From AP-15 sp963755435 (lineage in GTDB: Bacteria; Pseudomonadota; Alphaproteobacteria; ATCC43930; CGMCC-115725), in assembly GCA_963755435.1 (NCBI GenBank), contig CAVWJX010000003.1, positions 868,001-932,000 on the forward strand: a DNA stretch of 64,000 nt, in the 5' to 3' direction. Shown one piece after another: positions 8,791 to 16,860 of this stretch. The translations under genes and the position numbers were made by a program. Within the stretch, counting starts at the first letter, position 1. Every line of letters starts with the position of its first letter. Under the pieces are notes generated by a model. It saw only the letters and a program-made list of their open reading frames with translations, searched no databases and had not been told where the DNA came from.

Positions 8791-11690
8791 CCCGCGCTCG
8801 CAGTCGCCGCGCCGGCGGTGTCGGGGTCGACCACTTCGGAGCAGCGACGACAGAGATCGGAGTGGTCCGGGACCCCCCCAACTTCAGGCAGCACCCGCCA
8901 GCAGCGCTCGCAGCGCTGGCCCGGCGCCAACCACACCCGGACCCCGATACCGGCCACATCGGGCAGGGTAAAGGCGTCCTCGGGAACCGGACCGGTGCGC
9001 AAGGTTGCGGCCGAGGTGATGCACAGCTCGGCCAGATCGATCCCGCGGGCCAGGCCGGCCAGGCGCTCTGGCGCGAACACCTCGACGGCGGCCTGCAGGC
9101 TCGACCCTAGCCGCTTGGCGCCGCGCTCGACCTCGATCGCGCCGGTCACTACCCGGCGCAGTTCGCGCAGTTCGGCCCAGCGCTCGCCGAGCGTCGGATC
9201 GAGCCAGCTCTGCGGCGTCCGAGTGTACAATTCGAGATGAATGCTGCGCTGTGGTGTATCGCCGTGCCGCGCGAGCCAGGCTTCCTCGGCGGTAAAGCAC
9301 AGGATCGGAGCCAGCCAGCGCACCAGGCGGTCGAAGGTCAGGTCGAGCACGGTGCGCACCGCCCGCCGGCGAATATCGCCGGGTGCGTCGCAATAGAGCC
9401 GGTCCTTGCGCACGTCGAAATAGAATGCGGAGAGATCGAGCGCGCAGAAATTATAGAGTGCGGTAAACATACCATGAAAATCGAATGCCTCGATCGAGCG
9501 CCGCACGAGCCTGTCGAGCTCTGCCAGGCGGTGCAGCACCCAGCGCTCGAGCTCCGGCAACGCCTCGCCGCCGCGCATCTCGACCCCGCCAACCCCGATC
9601 CCGACCGCCTCGACGCTGACCCGCTCGGCTGGCGCGAAGCCGTCGAGCGCGCCCAGGAGATAACGCAACGTGTTGCGCAGCCGGCGATAGATATCGCTCT
9701 GCCGCTTGAGGATCTCGGGGCCGATGCGCAGATCCTCAGAATAATCCGAGCCTACTACCCAGAGCCGCAGAATGTCGGCGCCGCTCTGCTGCATGACGTC
9801 CTGGGGCGCGACCACGTTGCCGAGCGATTTCGACATTTTGCGACCTTCTTCGTCGAGCACGAAGCCATGGGTCAGGACCGCGTCGTATGGCGCCCGACCT
9901 CGGGTGCCGCAGGCTTCGATCAACGAGGAGTTGAACCAGCCGCGATGCTGGTCCGAGCCTTCCAGATAGAGCGAGGCCGGCCATTTGAGCTCTGGCCGCT
10001 GCTCGAGGACAAAGGCGTGCGTCGAGCCCGAATCGAACCATACCTCGATGATGTCGGTGACCTTTTCCCATTCCGACGGGTCATAGGCGTTGCCGAGGAA
10101 CTCCCGCGCATCGACGCTGAACCAGACATCCGAGCCATGGCGTTCGACCGCGGCGGCGACGCGCTCGACCACCGCCCCATCGCGCAAGGGCTCGCCAGTG
10201 TCGCGGTGGGTGAAGACCGCGATCGGCACGCCCCAGGCACGCTGGCGCGAGACGCACCAATCGGGCTTGGCGGCGACCATCGCCTCGATCCGGTTGCGCG
10301 CTTGCGGCGGGACCCAGCGTGTTTCGGCGATCGCCGCCAAGGCCTTCTCGCGCAGGCCATTCGCCGCCATGCTGATGAACCATTGGGGCGTGTTGCGGAA
10401 AATCAGCGGCGCCTTCGACCGCCACGAATGCGGATAGGAATGCGTGAGGCTGGCGCGCGCCAGCAGGCCGCCCTTGGCGTCGACCGCGGCGATCACCGCC
10501 TCGTTGGCGTCTCCGGGTTTGCCGTCCGGCCGATAGACCGCCCGGCCGGCGAACAGCGGTACCCCTGGCAGATAGACCCCGTCCGGTCCGACAGTGTCCG
10601 GCACCGGCAGGCCATTGGCCTGGCCCAATTCGAAATCGTCGGCGCCATGGCCCGGCGCGATGTGGACGAGGCCGCTCCCCTGGTCGGAGGCGACAAAGTC
10701 CGCAGCCAGCAAGGGCACCTCAAACTCGTAGCCTTGACCCGCGAGCGGATGGCGCGCGACGGTCCCGGCGAGGGCGGCGCCGGGAAAGCGGTCGACCACG
10801 GAATAGGTTTCGATCCCGGTGCCGGCCGCGACGGCGTCGGCCAGGGATGCGGCGACCAGCAGCGTCTCGCCCGACTGCGCCCGGCCGCCCTCGGCCGCCC
10901 GATCGACCCGCATTGCCACGTATTCGAGCGCCGGGCTGAACGCGATCGCGCGGTTGCCGGGGAGGGTCCACGGCGTTGTCGTCCAGATCAACGCCGCCGC
11001 GTCGGCCAAGGCCGGCAGCCCGGTGCCGACAATTGGAAACCGCACCCATACGGTCGTCGATTTGTGGTCGTGATACTCGACCTCGGCCTCGGCCAGCGCG
11101 GTCTGCTCGACCACCGACCACAACACCGGCTTCGAACCGCGGTAGAGGCCGCCATTGACCAGAAACTTGCCGATCTCGCGGACGATCTGCGCCTCGGCCG
11201 AATAGGCCATCGTGGTATAGGGGTTGGCCCAGTCGCCGACGACGCCGAGCCGCTCGAACTCGGCCTTCTGCACCGCGATCCAATGCGCCGCGAACTCGCG
11301 GCATTCGCGGCGGAACTGGTCGGCCGGGACCATGTCCTTCGACATCTTCCGCGCCCGGTATTTCTCTTCGATCATCCATTCGATCGGCAGGCCGTGGCAG
11401 TCCCAGCCCGGCACATAGGGCGCATCCTTGCCCAGCATCTGCTGCGAGCGGTTGACCACGTCCTTCAAGATCTTGTTCAGTGCGTGGCCGATATGGAGAT
11501 GGCCGTTGGCATAGGGCGGGCCGTCATGCAGCACGAATTTCTCGCGTCCAGCCGCGGTTTCGCGCAGCCGGCGATAAAGGTCCATCGCCGCCCATCGCTC
11601 CAGGATTACCGGCTCGCGCTTCGGCAGATCGCCCCGCATCGGGAATTGGGTTCTGGGCAAAAAGACGGTCGGACGATAATCTGTCGGCAT
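8787..11690 (-). CDS. ileS: Isoleucyl-tRNA synthetase
   Basis: The 967-residue class I aminoacyl-tRNA synthetase is of normal length. The HIGH motif is at about residues 66-69 (GHLHIGHALNK) and KMSKS at about 615-619 (EGRKMSKSLGN). The editing (CP1) domain lies between them. The C-terminal zinc finger is present as CERCWRV and CRRCSEV. It charges tRNA-Ile in the cytoplasm. It heads the ileS-lspA-bamF unit, with its promoter presumably in the 328-base divergent region before nthA. Confidence 0.97.
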   Translation of the reverse strand: MPTDYRPTVFLPRTQFPMRGDLPKREPVILERWAAMDLYRRLRETAAGREKFVLHDGPPYANGHLHIGHALNKILKDVVNRSQQMLGKDAPYVPGWDCHGLPIEWMIEEKYRARKMSKDMVPADQFRRECREFAAHWIAVQKAEFERLGVVGDWANPYTTMAYSAEAQIVREIGKFLVNGGLYRGSKPVLWSVVEQTALAEAEVEYHDHKSTTVWVRFPIVGTGLPALADAAALIWTTTPWTLPGNRAIAFSPALEYVAMRVDRAAEGGRAQSGETLLVAASLADAVAAGTGIETYSVVDRFPGAALAGTVARHPLAGQGYEFEVPLLAADFVASDQGSGLVHIAPGHGADDFELGQANGLPVPDTVGPDGVYLPGVPLFAGRAVYRPDGKPGDANEAVIAAVDAKGGLLARASLTHSYPHSWRSKAPLIFRNTPQWFISMAANGLREKALAAIAETRWVPPQARNRIEAMVAAKPDWCVSRQRAWGVPIAVFTHRDTGEPLRDGAVVERVAAAVERHGSDVWFSVDAREFLGNAYDPSEWEKVTDIIEVWFDSGSTHAFVLEQRPELKWPASLYLEGSDQHRGWFNSSLIEACGTRGRAPYDAVLTHGFVLDEEGRKMSKSLGNVVAPQDVMQQSGADILRLWVVGSDYSEDLRIGPEILKRQSDIYRRLRNTLRYLLGALDGFAPAERVSVEAVGIGVGGVEMRGGEALPELERWVLHRLAELDRLVRRSIEAFDFHGMFTALYNFCALDLSAFYFDVRKDRLYCDAPGDIRRRAVRTVLDLTFDRLVRWLAPILCFTAEEAWLARHGDTPQRSIHLELYTRTPQSWLDPTLGERWAELRELRRVVTGAIEVERGAKRLGSSLQAAVEVFAPERLAGLARGIDLAELCITSAATLRTGPVPEDAFTLPDVAGIGVRVWLAPGQRCERCWRVLPEVGGVPDHSDLCRRCSEVVDPDTAGAATASAG

Positions 11691-12018
11691 CGTGAATCCC
11701 TGGGTGAAATTAGGAAAGCGACAGCGCCCCCGATCCTCAGACGAGGACCGGGCCAGTAATTCGCGATGTCCAGGCGCGATGCATGACCATGCGCCGACAT
11801 ATAACAGCAGCCCCGGCCAAATTCGAGAGTGGTCGGCTTCGTCCGGCAGCTCTGGCCCTTAAACCGTCCGCACCGTCTTCGCCAATTGTGTCGGCTCTAA
11901 ACGAAGTCGAGGCGCGTATAACGTGGGAACAGATCCGGCGGCGGAATCGCCGCCTGGCGCTGGTCTCGACTTATGACCACTTTGGCCATAGCATCGAGCA
12001 CCCTAACGAGGAGCGGCG
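11691..12018. promoter_or_regulatory. Divergent intergenic region between ileS and nthA
   Basis: This 328-base gap lies between the start codons of two divergent operons and must carry both promoters. No convincing -35/-10 pair could be assigned by eye. A GC-rich imperfect palindrome (CCGGCGGCGGAATCGCCGCC) sits at about 11,936-11,955. A strong ribosome-binding site (GAGGAG) precedes the nthA ATG. I see no RNA gene and no T-box-like leader. Confidence 0.4.
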
Positions 12019-12672
12019 ATGCTCGACCACCATGCCCACCCTCATCCGCACACCTCCGGCTCTGAATTGTCCGAAATGGAGGTGCGGGTGCGGGCGCTGG
12101 AGACGATCCTTGTCGACAAGGGCTATGTCGATCCTGCGGCGCTCGACCGCATCGTCGAGGCGTTCGAGACCCGGATCGGCCCGCATATCGGTGCCCACAT
12201 CGTGGCCCGCGCTTGGGTTGATCCCGCATTCAAGCGCCGGCTCCTGGCCGACGCAACCGAGGCGGCCAATTCGCTGGGCCACCAAAGCCCGGTCGGCAGC
12301 CACCTGATCGCGGTCGAGAACACGCCTGCCACCCACCTCCCAGCCACCCACAACCTTGTCGTCTGCACCTTGTGCTCATGCTATCCATGGGAGGTGCTGG
12401 GCCTGCCGCCGACCTGGTACAAATCCGCGGCCTACCGCTCGCGCGCGGTGATCGACCCGAGGGGCGTGCTCGCCGATTTCGGCGTGACTCTCCCGCCCGC
12501 GACCCGGATCCGGGTCTGGGATTCGACCGCCGAGACCCGGTTTTTGGTGCTGCCGATGCGGCCCGCCGGCACCGAGGGGTGGAGCGGGGAGCGGCTCGCC
12601 GCCCTGGTCACCCGTGACAGCATGATCGGCACCGGCCTCGCCGCTGCGCCGCACGAAACCGCCGCGGCATGA
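12019..12672 (+). CDS. nthA: Nitrile hydratase alpha subunit, cobalt type
   Basis: The product is 217 residues. GAGGAG lies just upstream of the ATG at 12019. The metal-binding claw is VCTLCSCYPW; the Thr after the first Cys and the Tyr after the last mark the low-spin cobalt type (iron types read VCSLCSCT). In the family the two later Cys of CTLCSC are oxidised and bind metal together with backbone amides. The enzyme hydrates nitriles to amides. The N-terminus is His-rich (LDHHAHPHPHT). nthB overlaps by 4 bases and the accessory gene follows. No amidase gene for the next step is nearby. Confidence 0.95.
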   Translation: MLDHHAHPHPHTSGSELSEMEVRVRALETILVDKGYVDPAALDRIVEAFETRIGPHIGAHIVARAWVDPAFKRRLLADATEAANSLGHQSPVGSHLIAVENTPATHLPATHNLVVCTLCSCYPWEVLGLPPTWYKSAAYRSRAVIDPRGVLADFGVTLPPATRIRVWDSTAETRFLVLPMRPAGTEGWSGERLAALVTRDSMIGTGLAAAPHETAAA

Positions 12673-13328
12673 CCAACTCGATCCATGATATGGGAGGAAT
12701 GCACGGCTTTGGCCCGGTCGAGCCCGAGCCCGACGAGCCGCCCTTTCACCAGCATTGGGAAGGCCGTGTACTGGCGATGCAGCGGGCGATCGGCTTTACC
12801 CGGCTGTGGACGATCGACGCCGGCCGCGCCGCCCTCGAAGCCTTGCCGCCGCTCGACTATCTTGGCTCGTCCTATTACCGGCGCTGGTTTCTCGGCCTCG
12901 AAAGCCGGCTGCTGCAGCGCGGCCTCGTCGGCCCCGACGAGATCGCCGCTGGCCGTTCGCTGCGCCCCGGCGCCGCCCTGCCGCGCACTCTGACCGAGGC
13001 CGACGTCGAGAAAACCCTGATCCGCGGTGACTTTGCCCGCCCGACCAACACCGCGGCGCGCTTCAAGCCGGGTGACCGGGTGCGCACCAGAAACATCAAC
13101 CCCGAGACCCACACCCGCCTGCCGCGCTATGCCCGCGGCAAAACCGGCACGGTCGAGGCGGTCCGTGGCGCTCATGCCTTCCCCGACAGCGCGGCGCGCG
13201 GGGCCGGCGACGACCCGCAATGGCTTTATACGGTGGTCTTTTCGGCGCGCGAATTGTGGGGCGAGGCGGCCGACCCGGCGATCACGGTGTCGATCGAGGC
13301 GTTCGAACCCTACCTTGACCCGGCATGA
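12669..13328 (+). CDS. nthB: Nitrile hydratase beta subunit
   Basis: The product is 219 residues and starts in an ATGA overlap with nthA. The N-terminus MTNSIHDMGGMHGFG is typical of the beta subunit and lies at the active-site interface. The C-terminal SH3-like barrel is visible from about residue 130 (FKPGDRVRTRNINPETHTRLPRY to YTVVFSARELWGE). The two Arg residues that contact the oxidised cysteines are expected in this family (one in YYRRWFLGLE). It forms the alpha-beta dimer with NthA. Confidence 0.95.
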   Translation: MTNSIHDMGGMHGFGPVEPEPDEPPFHQHWEGRVLAMQRAIGFTRLWTIDAGRAALEALPPLDYLGSSYYRRWFLGLESRLLQRGLVGPDEIAAGRSLRPGAALPRTLTEADVEKTLIRGDFARPTNTAARFKPGDRVRTRNINPETHTRLPRYARGKTGTVEAVRGAHAFPDSAARGAGDDPQWLYTVVFSARELWGEAADPAITVSIEAFEPYLDPA

Positions 13329-13338
13329 GCGCCCCGCG

Positions 13339-13716
13339 ATGAGCAACATCGGCCGGCTCGCCGCCGCTATTCCGAGCCTTCACCTCGGCCCGGATGGCCC
13401 GGTGTTTCGCGCACCCTGGGAGGCCCACGCCTTCGCCATGGCCCTGGCGTTATACGAGTGCGGCCTCTTTACCTGGGCCGAATGGGCCGCCGCCCTCGCC
13501 GACGAGATCAAGCTCGCCCAGGAAGCCGGCGACCCCGACACCGGCGACACCTACTACCGTCACTGGCTCGCCGCGCTTGAACGCCTCGCCGCCGCAAAGG
13601 CCGCCGCCGACCCCGCGGTACTTGCCCGCACCCGCGCCGCCTGGGAGCACGCTGCCCGGCGCACCCCGCACGGCGTCCCGATCGCGCTCCAGCCCGAGGA
13701 TTTCGATCCGGAATAG
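13339..13716 (+). CDS. Nitrile hydratase accessory/activator protein (P14K-like)
   Basis: The 125-residue protein starts at the ATG at 13339, 11 bases after nthB. It resembles the beta-subunit N-terminal helical region (FRAPWEAHAFAMALALYE, FTWAEWAAALADEI, YYRHWLAALERL). That is the hallmark of the small activator that inserts cobalt by swapping alpha subunits with the apoenzyme. Co-type operons normally carry it directly after nthAB, as here. It ends 5 bases before a convergent gene, so no long terminator fits between. Confidence 0.85.
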   Translation: MSNIGRLAAAIPSLHLGPDGPVFRAPWEAHAFAMALALYECGLFTWAEWAAALADEIKLAQEAGDPDTGDTYYRHWLAALERLAAAKAAADPAVLARTRAAWEHAARRTPHGVPIALQPEDFDPE

Positions 13717-13721
13717 CGCCT

Positions 13722-14135
13722 TCAGCGGGATTCGACGATCACCGTGCCCAGCATGCCGTCCCCCTCGTGGTGCATGCAGAAGTAGTGATAGGTGCCGGGG
13801 ACCTCGAAGCTGTGCGTATAAATCTGGCCGGCCGGGATATCACCGGAGTTGAAGGCAGAGGCGCCGGCCGGAAGCGTCGAATCCGCTGGCTTCCCGGCCA
13901 GTTTCGGATCATCGGTGACGGTGTGGGTGATCAGCGAGCCATTGCGCCATTCCACTAGTCCACCGGGCCGGATGGTGATGGATTCCGGGCTGAAGCTCTC
14001 GAAACCCATGTCGACAACCGCCTCGGCGTTAGGCGGCGGCGGGCCGTGCGCGGGTCCGCCGAGGCCGCACCCGCCGAGCCCGAGCATCAGAAGCAGCGCT
14101 GCTGCGGACGATTCACGACCGCCAGCTCCAGACAT
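13722..14135 (-). CDS. Cupredoxin-domain lipoprotein
   Basis: The product is 137 residues. The N-terminus is a lipoprotein signal (LLLMLGLGGCG). A plastocyanin/azurin-like domain follows, with copper ligands His in ITHTV and Cys, His and Met in YFCMHHEGDGML. All four type-1 copper ligands are therefore present. Such proteins carry electrons in the periplasm. It is the last gene of a minus-strand run downstream of a MoaD-like gene and a molybdenum hydroxylase large subunit; whether it accepts electrons from that enzyme is only inference. Confidence 0.85.
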   Translation of the reverse strand: MSGAGGRESSAAALLLMLGLGGCGLGGPAHGPPPPNAEAVVDMGFESFSPESITIRPGGLVEWRNGSLITHTVTDDPKLAGKPADSTLPAGASAFNSGDIPAGQIYTHSFEVPGTYHYFCMHHEGDGMLGTVIVESR

Positions 14136-14149
14136 GCGGGGGCGCAGGC

Positions 14150-14401
14150 TCAGCCGCCTTCGAGCTTCGGGATGAAGAAGACTTCGCTGCCCTGCTTTAG
14201 CGGCTGCAAATAGCCGACCTCGTGGATCTCGCCGTCGATCGCAACTGTGGTTTCTTCCTCCAGATGCTCGCCGAGCCCAGGATAGCGCCGGTCCAGTTCC
14301 TTGATCACGCCGCGCAGGCTTTTCGCCTCGACCTCGAACTCGCGAACGCCGCCGGTATAGCGGCGGCTGAACCCCCCGGACAACACCACCCGCGCGGCCA
14401 T
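14150..14401 (-). CDS. MoaD/ThiS-family ubiquitin-like sulfur carrier
   Basis: The product is 83 residues and ends in the diagnostic Gly-Gly (KLEGG). AAGGAG lies about 8 bases before the ATG. The sequence fits the beta-grasp fold of MoaD/ThiS proteins (TVAIDGEIHEVGYLQPLKQGSEVFFIP). In the family the terminal Gly is thiocarboxylated and donates sulfur, for molybdopterin synthesis in MoaD. Its position directly after a molybdenum hydroxylase gene suggests a cofactor link. No MoaE is adjacent, so a different sulfur-transfer role is possible. Confidence 0.8.
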   Translation of the reverse strand: MAARVVLSGGFSRRYTGGVREFEVEAKSLRGVIKELDRRYPGLGEHLEEETTVAIDGEIHEVGYLQPLKQGSEVFFIPKLEGG

Positions 14402-14446
14402 AAATCGGCTCCTTCCGAGGTAATCGCCTCGCTCACTATCGCCCGC

Positions 14447-14483
14447 ACCCTAACCCTCCCCCGCAGGTGGAGGAGGGGATGGG
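14447..14483. repeat. REP-like intergenic palindrome
   Basis: The sequence CACCCTAACCCTCCCCC followed by GCAGGTGGAGGAGGGG forms an imperfect inverted repeat between the molybdenum hydroxylase stop (14497) and the MoaD-like start (14401). It resembles the dispersed CCCTCACCCT...GGGAGAGGG elements seen between genes in many proteobacteria. Only one copy is in this window. Confidence 0.45.
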
Positions 14484-14496
14484 CGTGGGTCATTGT

Positions 14497-16773
14497 CTAT
14501 TCAGCAGCACCCGCGTCGAGGGCGGCGCGCACTTTGGGCGGCGACATCGGCAATTCGGTCAGACGCCGGCCAATCGCATCGTCGATGGCATTGGCGATTG
14601 CCGCCATCGGCGCGCAGATATTGACCTCGCCGACCCCTTTGGCGCCGTAGGGGTGAGCCGGGTTCGGCACCTCGACCAGCACCGCCTCGATCATCGGCAA
14701 ATCCGATGCGACTGGGCAGCGATAATCGAGAAAGCCGGCGTTATCGAGCCGTCCCCTCGCGTCGTAGATATATTCCTCGTTCAACGCCCAGCCGATACCC
14801 TGGGCGACCCCGCCCTGGATCTGGCCTTCGACATAGCTCGGATGGATCGCCGTGCCGACATCCTGGGCGGCGACGAACCGCAGCACCGTCACCCGGCCGG
14901 TTTCGGGATCGACCTCGACGTCGCAGAACTGGGTCGTGAAGCCGGGCGCCTGGCCGCCGGCGTTGACCGAGGCGTGGGCGCCGATCGGGCCACCGGTCAG
15001 CGCCTTCTTGGCGGCCAGTTCCTTCAGCGACAAGGGCGCGAAATCGCCAACATTGGTGCTGGCGGGTTTGGCCTTGCCATCTTCCCAAACGACGCCCTCG
15101 ACATCGACGTCCCAGATCACCGCGGCCCGCTTGCGCAATTCGTCGACCACCTTCTTGCTCGCCTCGACGATTGCCATGCCGGTGGCAAAGGTGACCCGCG
15201 AGCCGCCGGTCACGTGGGTGTAGCCGATCGAGGCGGTATCGGCGACGATCGAGCGCACTTGGCTATAGTCGACGCCGAGCGTCTCGGCCGCCATCAGCGC
15301 CATCGAGGCCCGGCTGCCGCCGATGTCCGGGCTGCCGGTGGCGACGACGACGGTGCCGTCCTCGTTGATCTGCACCGAGGCGCTCAATTCGCCGCCACCG
15401 TTGAACCAGTAGCCGGAGGCCACACCGCGCCCCTGGTTCGGCCCCAGCGGCGCCTGATAGCGCGGATGATTGATCAACGCTTCAAGCGTTTCGACATAGC
15501 CGCCATGGCTCATTTTCGGGCCGTAGATCATCGTCGTCCCCGGCCGCGCCGCGTTTTTAAGCCGCAATTGCAGCGGGTCCATGCCGATTTTTTTGGCCAG
15601 GATGTCGAGCGCGCTCTCGACGGCGAAGGCCGAGATCGGGGAGCCTGGCGCCCGATAGGCCGCGGCTTTGGGCCGGTTGCAGACAACGTCGTAGCCGACC
15701 GTGCGGGCGTTGGGAATGTTGTAGGGGGCGAACGCGCACAGACACGCATTCATGACCGGCGAACCTGGGAACGCGCCGGCCTGAAATTTGAAGACGCCGT
15801 CGGCGGCGGTCAGGGTGCCGTCCTTCTTAATCCCGATCTTGACCCACATCGAGGCGCCCGAGGTCGGGCCCGAGGCCTTGAACACCTCGTCGCGGCTCAT
15901 CACGATCTTGACCGGGCGCCCGGCCTTTTTCGACAACGCCGCGGCCACCGGCTCGAGATAGACCACGGTCTTGCCGCCAAACCCGCCGCCGATCTCGGCC
16001 GGGTTGACCCGGACATCGCCGACCGGCATCCCGAGCAGCTTCGCAGTCAGCGCGCGGACCACAAAGTGCCCTTGGCTCGACGCCCAGATCTCGGTCTGAC
16101 CGTCGGCCTCGACCTTGGCGATCGTGGCATGCGGCTCGATGTAGGCTTGGTGCACCGCCGCGGTCTTGAATTCCTTTTCGACGATGAAATCCGCCTCGGC
16201 AAAGCCCTTGTCGAGATCGCCCAGCGCAAATTCGAGGCGCTTCGAAACATTGGACGGTTTGGTCGGTGTCGGCTCGACCCCGCGGGTAATCATGTCCTCG
16301 AACAGCAGGGGCGCGTCGGGCGCCATCGCCTCATCGACATCGATCACATGCGGCAAGACCTCGTAGTCGATCTCAATCAGCGCCGCCGCCTCTTCGGCGA
16401 CGGAGCGGCTGGCCGCGGCGACGGCGGCGACCGCATGGCCCTCGTAGAGGGCCTTTTCGCGGGCCATGACATTGCGGGTGATGTGCCAGAAATTCTGCGC
16501 CACCCGCTCCGGCCCGACATATTCGAATTTATGGTCCGGGAAATCGGCCGAAGTCACGACGGCCTTGACCCCCGGCAGAGCCAGCGCCTTCGATGCGTCG
16601 ATCGAGCGGATCCGGGCGTGCGCGTGCGGCGAGCGAACGATCTTGCCGTAGAGCGCCCCGGCCATCGCTAGGTCGGCGCCATACATGGCCCGGCCGGTGA
16701 CCTTGGGCACGCCATCCGGACGGATCGGCCGGGTCCCCACCCACTTGTAGCGCGATGGTGCGATATCGTTCAC
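14497..16773 (-). CDS. Molybdenum hydroxylase large subunit (xanthine/CO dehydrogenase family, CoxL-like)
   Basis: With a GTG start at 16773 the product is 758 residues. AGGAG lies 7 bases upstream and the next residues match family N-termini (YKWVGTRPIRPDGVPKVTG), so this start is preferred over a longer ATG at 16860. Cofactor-binding motifs include EIGGGFGGK, GGVAQGIGWAL and the C-terminal GAKGVGEVNI with the essential Glu. The active-site loop reads AYRAPGSP, not the AYRCSFR of true CO dehydrogenase, so CO oxidation is unlikely; an N-heterocycle or aldehyde substrate is more plausible. FAD and iron-sulfur subunits are not adjacent. Citrate synthase-like and pepN genes are upstream and a MoaD-like gene is downstream. 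Confidence 0.85.
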   Translation of the reverse strand: MNDIAPSRYKWVGTRPIRPDGVPKVTGRAMYGADLAMAGALYGKIVRSPHAHARIRSIDASKALALPGVKAVVTSADFPDHKFEYVGPERVAQNFWHITRNVMAREKALYEGHAVAAVAAASRSVAEEAAALIEIDYEVLPHVIDVDEAMAPDAPLLFEDMITRGVEPTPTKPSNVSKRLEFALGDLDKGFAEADFIVEKEFKTAAVHQAYIEPHATIAKVEADGQTEIWASSQGHFVVRALTAKLLGMPVGDVRVNPAEIGGGFGGKTVVYLEPVAAALSKKAGRPVKIVMSRDEVFKASGPTSGASMWVKIGIKKDGTLTAADGVFKFQAGAFPGSPVMNACLCAFAPYNIPNARTVGYDVVCNRPKAAAYRAPGSPISAFAVESALDILAKKIGMDPLQLRLKNAARPGTTMIYGPKMSHGGYVETLEALINHPRYQAPLGPNQGRGVASGYWFNGGGELSASVQINEDGTVVVATGSPDIGGSRASMALMAAETLGVDYSQVRSIVADTASIGYTHVTGGSRVTFATGMAIVEASKKVVDELRKRAAVIWDVDVEGVVWEDGKAKPASTNVGDFAPLSLKELAAKKALTGGPIGAHASVNAGGQAPGFTTQFCDVEVDPETGRVTVLRFVAAQDVGTAIHPSYVEGQIQGGVAQGIGWALNEEYIYDARGRLDNAGFLDYRCPVASDLPMIEAVLVEVPNPAHPYGAKGVGEVNICAPMAAIANAIDDAIGRRLTELPMSPPKVRAALDAGAAE

Positions 16774-16860
16774 GGCTTCTCTCCTGCTCGCCCGATACGG
16801 GTATTGGGTTAGCGCATAGCGTCGCCCGGCAAGCCCCGAAATGCAAGACGCCTCGCGCAC

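Noticed and set aside
9237..11759. Plus-strand open frame of 840 codons opposite ileS
   Set aside because: Antisense shadow of a fully convincing isoleucyl-tRNA synthetase; its sequence has no family motif.
14467..16671. Long plus-strand open frame (734 codons) opposite the molybdenum hydroxylase gene
   Set aside because: It is a GC-driven antisense shadow: the minus-strand frame has clear family motifs, while this one has none.
14497..16773. True carbon monoxide dehydrogenase (coxL)
   Set aside because: The active-site loop lacks the Cys of AYRCSFR, and no coxM or coxS is adjacent.
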